A stretch of DNA of 64,000 nt, from assembly GCF_900078705.1 (NCBI RefSeq), contig NZ_FKIF01000009.1, positions 326,507-390,506 of the forward strand, in the 5' to 3' direction. A program made the translations under genes and the position numbers. The notes beneath the pieces are model-generated. The model worked only from the letters and a program-made list of their open reading frames with translations. It was not told where the DNA came from and made no database searches. The DNA comes from Bordetella ansorpii. Its GTDB lineage: Bacteria > Pseudomonadota > Gammaproteobacteria > Burkholderiales > Burkholderiaceae_B. Every line of letters starts with the position of its first letter. The first letter of the stretch is position 1. Shown one piece after another: positions 8,226-15,663 of this stretch.

Positions 8226-9434
8226 ATGCGCTTATCAAGCCGTACGAGCGTTGTTGCTGCACTTGGGACGACTCAGACACTTGCCTGGGCCTCCTCCTAC
8301 TACCTGCCAGCCATGCTAAGCGCGCCCATGGGCCGGGACTTAGGCATCGCGGTACCAACGGTTTTTGCGGCATTCTCCTTTGCGCTTCTAATTTCCGCTT
8401 TCCTCGGCCCCTATGCTGGCAAGGCCATTGACCGATGGGGCGGCAGGCCAGTCCTGATGGCCACAAATCTCATCTTTGCGTTGGGCTTGGGTTGGCTTGG
8501 TGCCATCCAATCCACCGTGGGACTTTTCGCTGCTTGGGCAGTACTAGGTATCGGCATGGGCAGTGGCCTCTACGAGGCAGCCTTTGCTTCACTGGTACGC
8601 CTATACGGCCAAGATTCGCGTAGCGCCATTTCGGGCATAACACTTATCGCGGGCTTTGCCAGCACAGTTGGCTGGCCCCTGACCAGCTTCCTGCAGGTCG
8701 AATTCGGCTGGCGGGAAGCGTGTTTCGTCTGGGCGGGCCTACACCTGACTTTGGCCTTGCCGCTGAATTACATCCTGCCATCGCCAGCCGCCACTGCCCA
8801 CCATGCACGGCAACAAAAGCCTAGGGGTGAAGTCCCAAAAGGCAGATCCACCTGGTCATCTATCGCGTTGGCCGTGGTCTTTGCAATTACATGGTTCATC
8901 AGCACAGCCCTGGCCGCGCATCTACCCCGCCTGCTGGTGGCGGCAGGAGCGACCTTTGCGGCTGCAGTGGCGGCTGGTGCCTTGATGGGACCGGCGCAGG
9001 TGGGTGCCCGAATCCTGGAATTTGGACTATTGCGCAGGGTGCATCCCTTGCTCTCAGCACGATTGGCAACTTTGACGCATCCCATCGGGGCGATATTGCT
9101 CCTGTGCTTCGGGGCTCCCCTTGCCTCCGCCTTCGTCATCCTCCACGGCGCAGGAAACGGCATCCTGACCATCGCCAAGGGCACGCTACCTCTCGTGATT
9201 TTTGGTCCTCAGGGTTACGGAGCACGCCAAGGCATGCTCATGGTTCCCGCCCGTGTCGCCCAAGCATTGGCCCCCTGGCTGTTCGGCTTGTGCCTGGATC
9301 GCTGGGGAGCGGGAGCCTTGTGGGTTTCCATCGGACTAAGCGCAATCGGCTTTCTGGCGCTGATCTCTCTCCATGCGGGTTCGAAGGACAAACAAGCATC
9401 CCCATCGATTGACGCCCCTACCCATGGCCGGTAG
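8226..9434 (+). CDS. MFS transporter of the ars island
   Basis: 402 residues with about 12 predicted membrane helices. The MFS loop 2-3 signature appears as GKAIDRWGGRPVLM. It begins 3 bases after the arsH remnant and is the only intact transporter in the island. Proteins of this type follow arsH in other proteobacterial ars operons. It is not the ArsJ type, since no GAPDH partner gene is present. The substrate may be an arsenical, but this is inferred from position alone. Confidence 0.7.
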   Translation: MRLSSRTSVVAALGTTQTLAWASSYYLPAMLSAPMGRDLGIAVPTVFAAFSFALLISAFLGPYAGKAIDRWGGRPVLMATNLIFALGLGWLGAIQSTVGLFAAWAVLGIGMGSGLYEAAFASLVRLYGQDSRSAISGITLIAGFASTVGWPLTSFLQVEFGWREACFVWAGLHLTLALPLNYILPSPAATAHHARQQKPRGEVPKGRSTWSSIALAVVFAITWFISTALAAHLPRLLVAAGATFAAAVAAGALMGPAQVGARILEFGLLRRVHPLLSARLATLTHPIGAILLLCFGAPLASAFVILHGAGNGILTIAKGTLPLVIFGPQGYGARQGMLMVPARVAQALAPWLFGLCLDRWGAGALWVSIGLSAIGFLALISLHAGSKDKQASPSIDAPTHGR

Positions 9435-9445
9435 GGTACGGTACC

Positions 9446-9466
9446 TCACTCAGGTACCTCTTTGGA
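9446..9466 (+). repeat. Right imperfect direct repeat flanking the ars island
   Basis: TCACTCA-GGTACCTCTT-TGGA, matching the copy at 6146-6174 apart from two 4-base indels. It begins 12 bases after the MFS stop and coincides with the return to high-GC chromosomal sequence. Confidence 0.5.
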
Positions 9467-9602
9467 GGGACTCCCCGGAGAAGGTCCGCCGCGTCTCCGA
9501 GAGGGCGGCGTGCCGAACCCGGCGCAACGGGCAACGCCACATTGCTGGTAGGCTTTCACCCTCGGGCGCACCCCGCGCCCGCCGCCTACCGCCAGGATTC
9601 CC

Positions 9603-10112
9603 ATGACCCCAGCCCTGTTCAGCAGTTCCGTTCCCGTCCTCAAGCAAATGCTGTCGGCCCTGTCCGATGTGCTGAAAAAAGCAGAGGACCAGGCCTCGGC
9701 CAAAAATATCGAACCCGCCGCCTATCTGGAAGCGCGTCTTTATCCCGACATGTTTCCCCTGATCCGGCAGGTCCAGATCGCTGCCGATTTCGCCAAAGGC
9801 ATCACTTCGCGCCTGGCCGGCGCGGACGTGCCCAAGTGGGAGAACACCGAAACAAGCTTTGCCGATCTGCAAGCGCTCATCGCCAAGACCCTGGCGCATG
9901 TCGACGCCTTTTCGCCTGAGCAGTTCGCACAAAGCGAAACGCGCGAAATCGTGCTGCGGCCCGGCACGCCAAAGGAAAAGAAGCTGTCGGGCAGCACCTA
10001 TCTGCTGCATTACGGCTTGCCGCAGTTCTTCTTCCACGTCACGACGGCCTACGCGATCCTGCGCCACAACGGCGTGGAGATCGGCAAGCGGGATTACATG
10101 GGCCAGTATTGA
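9603..10112 (+). CDS. DUF1993 family protein
   Basis: 169 residues resembling the DUF1993 family (DinB-like four-helix bundle): an N-terminal LKQMLSALSDVLKKAED helix, LYPDMFPLIRQVQIAADFAK, ETSFADLQALIAKTLAHVD and a C-terminal LLHYGLPQFFFHVTTAYAILRHNG. The metabolic role of the family is unknown. It stands alone after the ars island. The start at 9603 is preceded by AGGATTCCC. Confidence 0.75.
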   Translation: MTPALFSSSVPVLKQMLSALSDVLKKAEDQASAKNIEPAAYLEARLYPDMFPLIRQVQIAADFAKGITSRLAGADVPKWENTETSFADLQALIAKTLAHVDAFSPEQFAQSETREIVLRPGTPKEKKLSGSTYLLHYGLPQFFFHVTTAYAILRHNGVEIGKRDYMGQY

Positions 10113-10254
10113 CGATACCTGTGCGGCTGCGCGGCAGGTTCCTCAAGACCAGCGATGCCGGGGCCCGGGCTCTCCCCGGTTCCCCCGGCATCAACGTCCG
10201 CGCCAGGATGGCCCGCGTGCTCATCGAACCGCTCTTGTTCACCCGCGGGAAGGC

Positions 10255-10764
10255 TCATGGCTTGGCCGAAGCCGAGGCATCGTCCCCCATCACGATGACG
10301 AAATGCCGCGGCCGGCTGCTGAGATACCGCACCGGAAACGGCTGTCCCGGGGCGGGATAGGTGACGGCATCCCGCTGGGGATAGACGTTGAAATCCGAAC
10401 TGTCGAAGTAGGTCTGGATCTTCTGGCCATCCGCCTTCTGCAACGTGACGTCATAACGCAGCACCGGGCGATTGTTGTAGACGTTGCCGGTGTCCTTGCT
10501 GGAGGCAATCACCGCCTGGCCCGGCGTGCCGTACTCGTACACCAGCGGCGCCACCCAGCGCGGCCCGAACATGAACAGGGCCGGCGTGCCGAAGGGGATG
10601 CAGATCATCAGCAACACCAACAGCACCATCAGCGGCACGCTGCCCTGCTGCACACCCATCAAACGCGCAATGCCCAGCACGATCAGCACCAGGCAGATGA
10701 TGAACACGGGAAACGGCCATACCTTGTCGATGGTCCAGGCCAGCAACGCCACCAGAGTTTCCAT
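10255..10764 (-). CDS. Small membrane protein with DUF3592-like domain, last gene of the VgrG cassette
   Basis: 169 residues. Two N-terminal membrane segments (about residues 17-35 and 42-68) are followed by a soluble domain: NRPVLRYDVTLQKADGQ... PFPVRYLSSRPRHFVIV. The pattern 'PVV-F---DG ... PVRY-P--P' resembles DUF3592. It is the most downstream gene of the vgrG operon, 47 bases after the PAAR-like gene. In such cassettes the last gene is often an effector or its immunity protein. Membrane topology would suit an immunity protein against an envelope-acting effector, but no evidence decides this. Confidence 0.6.
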   Translation of the reverse strand: METLVALLAWTIDKVWPFPVFIICLVLIVLGIARLMGVQQGSVPLMVLLVLLMICIPFGTPALFMFGPRWVAPLVYEYGTPGQAVIASSKDTGNVYNNRPVLRYDVTLQKADGQKIQTYFDSSDFNVYPQRDAVTYPAPGQPFPVRYLSSRPRHFVIVMGDDASASAKP

Positions 10765-10811
10765 GGAGATTCTTTGCGTCCGCTAGGTTGATAACACGTT
10801 CCGGTTCGCCA

Positions 10812-11195
10812 TCAAGGCGCCAGCACCAGCGCCTTGATCTGGCTGGGCACCACGCGCACCGACGGGCAATTGATCAGATTCGTCGGCCCCAGGCTGGTTA
10901 CCCGGGTGCTGGGCGTTCCCCGCACGATGACCGTGAACGCGCCCGTCAGGTGCTGCTGCCGCGACATCACGGTCTGCGAGATCAACCCGCCGCCGATACC
11001 CGGCGTGTCGCCCAAGGATATCGGACGCACGCTCATGATGTTGTGCCACGGCCCGCCGCACAACAGGATGTTGAAGGCCACCGGAATCGTCATGGGTCCG
11101 AAGGCCATGTTCGGATAGGGGATGGGAGGCAACGGCGTCTTGCAGATATCCGGGAATCCCAGATCCATGCCACCGAATTGCGCGTTTGCGAACAT
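10812..11195 (-). CDS. DUF4150 PAAR-like T6SS spike-tip protein
   Basis: 127 residues. The sequence MDLGFPDICKTPLPPIPYPNMA is the signature start of DUF4150 PAAR-like proteins, and GDTPGIGGGLISQTV matches the middle of the domain. These proteins cap the VgrG trimer as a sharp tip and often carry a toxin at the C-terminus. Here the protein ends with the PAAR-like fold (IKALVLAP), so any effector must be supplied by another protein. It lies in the vgrG operon between the DUF3540 gene and a small membrane protein gene. Confidence 0.85.
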   Translation of the reverse strand: MFANAQFGGMDLGFPDICKTPLPPIPYPNMAFGPMTIPVAFNILLCGGPWHNIMSVRPISLGDTPGIGGGLISQTVMSRQQHLTGAFTVIVRGTPSTRVTSLGPTNLINCPSVRVVPSQIKALVLAP

Positions 11196-11239
11196 ATGTC
11201 TTTCCTCCGATAAGGGAATGCAGGCGGCCGAGCGTCCCG

Positions 11240-11971
11240 CTATCCCACGAGAATCTGTTTGCCGTCGGCCTTGACCAGCGTCTCGCCGTTGATGAAGGTC
11301 GTATTGCCGCTCAGGCGGGCAATGAAATCAGCGGCGTAGTCCAGGTTGACGGCCTTGACGGTGTCGGTGCCGGTGACGTAGCGCGTGGACTGGCCCGTGG
11401 TTTCACGTACCGACTGGTAATAGGATTCGCGATGGTCGCCCGTGTACTTGGCGGTGATGGCCGACACGCTCAGATCCGCGCTGACCAACGTGCAGGAATG
11501 GGTCTTCAGCGTCCAGTCCGCCGTGCTCACCGCGCCCGACCGGGCCTGCAGCGCGAAGGTTTCCGCGGCCACCGACACGCGGCTGGCGCCCGTCAGGGAC
11601 AGCACGTCGGCGGACAGGGCCAGTTCGCCATCGACATGCAAGGTCGAACGGCCTTGAGCGCGCTGCTCCAGCACGGCAATGATGTACAGGCCACCGGCCG
11701 CGTCACCCGACACCAGCACCTTGTCCCCGGCGTTCGGCATCAGCAGGCAACTGGCGGCCCGCTTGACCTGATACCGGCGCCCTCGCGCCTCGTCGCTGAC
11801 GGTGAACCAGCCCTCTTCCCCCGACGCATCGACCAGGAAGGCGCTGTGAATGGGTGTGTCGCCGTTGTAGGCGTTGGCGTTGCGTTGCAGCAGGGGTTGC
11901 AGCGTGTCCGGTTGCGCCGGCCGGGGATCGGCATTCGCGCGCTCGCCGTCATGCTGTCTGCGTTGGATCAT
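11240..11971 (-). CDS. DUF3540 domain protein of the T6SS cassette
   Basis: 243 residues from the ATG at 11971, which overlaps the stop of the preceding pentapeptide gene (ATGA); the ATG at 11983 would add four residues. The central HVDGELALSADVLSLTGASRVSVAAETFALQARSG repeats are a beta-rich, VgrG-needle-like pattern seen in DUF3540 proteins. The family occurs almost only next to DUF2169, pentapeptide and DUF4150 genes in T6SS effector clusters and is thought to help load or position cargo on VgrG. The exact role is unproven. Confidence 0.8.
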   Translation of the reverse strand: MIQRRQHDGERANADPRPAQPDTLQPLLQRNANAYNGDTPIHSAFLVDASGEEGWFTVSDEARGRRYQVKRAASCLLMPNAGDKVLVSGDAAGGLYIIAVLEQRAQGRSTLHVDGELALSADVLSLTGASRVSVAAETFALQARSGAVSTADWTLKTHSCTLVSADLSVSAITAKYTGDHRESYYQSVRETTGQSTRYVTGTDTVKAVNLDYAADFIARLSGNTTFINGETLVKADGKQILVG

Positions 11972-13023
11972 AGTTTCACCCATTGCTCGGCGTGCAGCAG
12001 ATCGCGGTCCGGCGGCAGGACGCCGTCACGGCTGCCATAGCGGGTATCGTTGTCGATCACCGCGTGAAGCTTGCTACGCATGAAATGCCCGCCTCGAAAA
12101 TCGGCCTGGCTGAGATTGGAGTAGGAGAAATCCGTGAACGGCATGCTGCCTTCGCCGAAATCGGCATGTTGCAGGTCGCACTGATTCAGGATCGCCATGT
12201 TCATGTCGGCGCCCCGGAACACGGCACGCTCGCAATTGGCGCCCGACAGATTGGCGCATTCCATCTGCGCCCCGGCGAACACCGCGTGCGCCGCATTCGC
12301 CTCCAGCAACAGGGCCTGCCGCAGCGTCGCGTGGTCGAACCGGCATGCCTGCAGGTCGCATCCCTTGAAGCACGACTGGGACAGTTCCGCCTGCGAAAAG
12401 TCTGCGCCCGCCATCCTGCTGTCCGTGAACTGGCTCTGCACCAGATGCAAGCCGGAGAAGTCATAAGCCTTGGCGGTGCACTCCAGCGCGATCAGGTTGG
12501 TGAAGCGCGTGTTCTCGATGGCCAGATTGGCGAAATCGAAATCCGCCAGCGCCAGATGCTGGAACGCCGAATCCTTGAAGCGCAACGTCACGTCCTGGTT
12601 GCCCGTCAGCACCCATTTGTCGATGCGGCAATCCTCGACCCGCAGGTCGAGCATCTGGGTATTGGCGACCGCGCCTTCCGAGGCGTCGCAGCCACGCAGC
12701 ACGCACCGCTCGAACACGCAGCCGATGAACTGCTGCGCATGGAAAGTGCAGGCATCGAACACGCAGTCGACGAACCGGCTGTTCGAGAAAGCGCAGTCCT
12801 TGAACACCACGCGCGACCATGCTCCGCGCACGAATATGACCATGTCGGCATGGCACGCCTGCCATTCGGTGTCGGCGAACGTGTTCTCTTCGAAGATGCA
12901 TTGGCGGATCTCGCCGCCCCGCCAGGCATCCCGCCAATGCAAGCCCTTGTACAACAGGCCGGCAATCGAATCGCCATCGGCTACCTGGGCCAGGAACTTC
13001 TGTTTTATCTCGTCGGGAGCCAT
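11968..13023 (-). CDS. Pentapeptide-repeat protein of the T6SS cassette
   Basis: 351 residues. From about residue 35 onward nearly every fifth residue is Phe, Leu or Ile in the A(D/N)LXX-like register (for example CANLSGANCERAVFRGADMNMA), predicting a long right-handed quadrilateral beta-helix. An irregular stretch around residues 125-190 has substitutions (CIFEENTF, CVFERC). Many cysteines sit in outward positions. The first 30 residues, MAPDEIKQKFLAQVADGD, form a helical cap. It starts 3 bases after the DUF2169 gene stop and is translationally coupled to DUF3540. Such proteins accompany DUF2169 in T6SS loci and probably act as adaptor or cargo. Confidence 0.85.
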   Translation of the reverse strand: MAPDEIKQKFLAQVADGDSIAGLLYKGLHWRDAWRGGEIRQCIFEENTFADTEWQACHADMVIFVRGAWSRVVFKDCAFSNSRFVDCVFDACTFHAQQFIGCVFERCVLRGCDASEGAVANTQMLDLRVEDCRIDKWVLTGNQDVTLRFKDSAFQHLALADFDFANLAIENTRFTNLIALECTAKAYDFSGLHLVQSQFTDSRMAGADFSQAELSQSCFKGCDLQACRFDHATLRQALLLEANAAHAVFAGAQMECANLSGANCERAVFRGADMNMAILNQCDLQHADFGEGSMPFTDFSYSNLSQADFRGGHFMRSKLHAVIDNDTRYGSRDGVLPPDRDLLHAEQWVKL

Positions 13024-13026
13024 GGA

Positions 13027-15642
13027 TCAGTGACGCAACGGATAGATGTTGGAACGGGTCATCAACATGTCCTGCTGGACGGTGTTCTCGTCGACCTTGA
13101 CCATGGCCAGGTCGGCGCTGAAGAAAGATACGTGCCGCATCTGCGTGCCGGACAGGTCGGCCGATTTCATCTGGGCCTCGCTGAAATCCGAATTGGCGAT
13201 TCGGACCCGCGACAGGTCGGCCCGGATGAAGAGCGAACGCTTGAAGAAACTGTCTTCGAGACTGACCTCGCGCAGGCGGCTTTCGGAAAAATCGCAATGG
13301 CTGAGATCGCTGGCCACGATGCGGCCGGCGGCCAGGCCGACCCTGCGGAAGCTGGACGCCGAGAATGCGCAGTGCGAGATCTCGAAATCCTCGATGGTGC
13401 TTCCCGGAGCGATGTTGACCTTGGACGCCTGGCATTGCAGCAACCTGAAATCCGACATCGGCTTCATCTCGACGAACGCCATCGAGTCGATGTGGCAGGA
13501 CTCCATGCTGATGCCCGTGAGGCGGGCCTTGATGAACGAGTGCCGCAGGAAACGGCAGTCCTTGAACGCGAGTTGCCCCAGCCGGGCGCGCATGTAGGCG
13601 AAATTCACGAACTGGCATTGCTCGAACGCGCAGCCCTGCATCGTGATGCGGAAATGCATCCACTGCGCCAGATCGCAGCGCACGAACCGGCAGTCCTCGA
13701 AGCGGGCCTTGTCGGAGCCCACGTTGGGCAGTCGGCAATCGATGAACTGGCACTGCGTGAAATGCGCCTGGCTCCAGTCCGCCGACGAGAAATCGCAGCC
13801 CGTGAACACCACCCTTTCGAAATCGCCGCATGCCATGCGGGCACGGCCGAAGTCGCATCCCGTGATGCGGCTGTCGCGCAGGGTCAGGCCGCTGACGTCC
13901 CAGCCGGCGTAGGACGCGCCGGCGGCGGCGAAATCGCGCAGGTCATAGCCCTCGCATCCTTCGGGCAGCGGTTCCGCCACGCGTTGCTGCAGACCGAAGA
14001 TACGGTGCAGCGCTCTCGGCCGGCCGGAGTAGTCGCGTCGCGCGGCCTGCGCGCCAGGCGCCCGCGCCAGCAACTCCTGAAACTGCCCGGCCTGCTTCAG
14101 GCGCAGTTGCCGCAGCGCCTCCTGCGCGGCGCTGCTGTCGCCCAGGCCCGGCGCCACGGGCACGGCGCGGCGTTCGGCCGCCTCACGCACCGAATCCAGC
14201 AGCGACTGCCGGCTTTCCTTCAGGAATTCGGCGCGCTCGTCCTTCATCGATTGCGGCACGTCGTCGGACTTGCCGGCCAGGGCTTCGCGGCTTTCCCGCA
14301 GCTTGCGCCTGGCATCGGCCAGGGTCTGCCGCTGCGACTGCTGTTTTTTCAGCATGTCCTCGATGAGCGCCTCGCGGGAAACCTTGCCGCTGCGGGTCCG
14401 CTCCAGCCAATCCAGCTCGGTCCGAATGCCGGCGGCGCTGGCGGCGGACGCCTCCCCGGACTGGGCGCGCGCGACACCCGGACCCAGCTCTTTCTCGAGC
14501 TTGACGAGCTTGTTGCGCAACAGCGGCGACAGCTCGATCTCGTCACCGGCCAGCGCGCGCAGGAACCGGGCATCGACCAGTTGCGCGTCGAGCACCGCAT
14601 GCATGCCGCTGGTCTGCGGATCGATGCGTTTGTGGAAAATATCCTCGTAATAGGCCGATTCGCGCGGTGCATCGGCATGCTCGGCGGCATACAGAATGTG
14701 GCTGACGTCGCTGGCGTCGTCCTCATCGATGGGTACGGCGCCCTGGTAGATCAGGATGGCCTTCTCCAGATGGGGAAATGCCCAGTACGTCGTCAGGCGC
14801 AGGGGGACTTCTTCGAGAAACCCGCTTGCCTGCCCGGCCGTCCTGGCGCGCCGGATGAACGCCTTGGCCGCCAGGGCGGGAATGGACGTGGTCAGCCGCG
14901 GCTTCTCGGGATGCAGATGCGTGAAGGTGATCTCGTCGCCCGCGTCCAGGTAATTCAGACGCTGCCGGGGCGGACTCTGGTTGAAGTATTCCCAGTCGAT
15001 GTCGCGCGCGAAACCCGGGAATTCATTGACGCGCCATTGCTCGTCGTAGGTGCCCATCATCCGGTTTCTGCCGGGATATTCGATTGGAATGGCCGCGTAG
15101 CCGGCCGGCGCGTAACGCTGCCCCTCCAGCACGACCGGGTTGGCCGGATCCTCGACGTTGGGCAGGAACCGGACCTGCATGCCGTCGACGCCTGTCTTCC
15201 GGAAACCCTTGCCGTGCGGGTTCTCCTGATAGCCTTCGCCACCGAATGCGTTGCGCCAGCAGATGGGAATACGGTCGAACGGCAACGCCTCGCTGGGCTT
15301 GCCGTCCGACCAATAGCGCTCGCCCGTTACCCACAGGTCTTTCCTGACGTTGTTGACGCTGACGGAGACGGCGGTCCTGCCGCGGACGGCGTATTTGCCG
15401 AAGCCATAGGCATTCAGAATGATTTCCGGCCTGGGCTTCGGGATGCCGAAATCCAGCGCCTCGGCCCCGAACACCTGCGCGGATTCCTCGCCGAACAGCG
15501 CCCATAGCTGCTGCTCGTCGACCAGGCTGAACCCGGCCGAGAAGTCCACCATCGCATACGCGGTGATGGCCAGATGATCCTGCTTCAGGAATCGGTACGG
15601 ACGCGTCAGGGCGGACAACCGGTTGGGTTTGATGACTTTCAT
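13027..15642 (-). CDS. DUF2169 protein fused to a C-terminal pentapeptide-repeat helix
   Basis: 871 residues. Residues 1-330 match DUF2169 (MKVIKPNRLSALTRPY, the WRNAFGGEGYQENPHGKGF motif, VNEFPGFARDIDWEYFNQSP), a family of T6SS effector-loading proteins. Residues about 370-520 are highly charged and helical (MLKKQQSQRQTLADARRKLRES), a probable coiled coil. Residues about 565-860 are pentapeptide repeats (ADLSGTQMRHVSFFSADLAMV near the end). The three-part layout suggests an adaptor that links the spike to a beta-helical partner. It begins 21 bases after vgrG and is followed at once by the second pentapeptide gene. Confidence 0.85.
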   Translation of the reverse strand: MKVIKPNRLSALTRPYRFLKQDHLAITAYAMVDFSAGFSLVDEQQLWALFGEESAQVFGAEALDFGIPKPRPEIILNAYGFGKYAVRGRTAVSVSVNNVRKDLWVTGERYWSDGKPSEALPFDRIPICWRNAFGGEGYQENPHGKGFRKTGVDGMQVRFLPNVEDPANPVVLEGQRYAPAGYAAIPIEYPGRNRMMGTYDEQWRVNEFPGFARDIDWEYFNQSPPRQRLNYLDAGDEITFTHLHPEKPRLTTSIPALAAKAFIRRARTAGQASGFLEEVPLRLTTYWAFPHLEKAILIYQGAVPIDEDDASDVSHILYAAEHADAPRESAYYEDIFHKRIDPQTSGMHAVLDAQLVDARFLRALAGDEIELSPLLRNKLVKLEKELGPGVARAQSGEASAASAAGIRTELDWLERTRSGKVSREALIEDMLKKQQSQRQTLADARRKLRESREALAGKSDDVPQSMKDERAEFLKESRQSLLDSVREAAERRAVPVAPGLGDSSAAQEALRQLRLKQAGQFQELLARAPGAQAARRDYSGRPRALHRIFGLQQRVAEPLPEGCEGYDLRDFAAAGASYAGWDVSGLTLRDSRITGCDFGRARMACGDFERVVFTGCDFSSADWSQAHFTQCQFIDCRLPNVGSDKARFEDCRFVRCDLAQWMHFRITMQGCAFEQCQFVNFAYMRARLGQLAFKDCRFLRHSFIKARLTGISMESCHIDSMAFVEMKPMSDFRLLQCQASKVNIAPGSTIEDFEISHCAFSASSFRRVGLAAGRIVASDLSHCDFSESRLREVSLEDSFFKRSLFIRADLSRVRIANSDFSEAQMKSADLSGTQMRHVSFFSADLAMVKVDENTVQQDMLMTRSNIYPLRH

Positions 15643-15663
15643 CGAGCGGCGGCGGGGTCTCGA

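Noticed and set aside
8226..9434. ArsJ (arsenylated phosphoglycerate exporter)
   Set aside because: The sequence lacks the ArsJ N-terminal pattern and there is no accompanying GAPDH-like gene.
9430..9470. Right attachment site as a copy of the tRNA-Ser 3' end
   Set aside because: No match to the tRNA T-arm or acceptor sequence was found here; only the other imperfect direct repeat is present.
12000..15000. Possible CRISPR-like periodicity
   Set aside because: The repeats are 15-base protein-level pentapeptide codons, not identical repeats with unique spacers.
11983..15507. A 1174-residue plus-strand open frame opposite the pentapeptide genes
   Set aside because: Its apparent repetitiveness mirrors the pentapeptide repeats on the coding strand. 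No ribosome site or domain.
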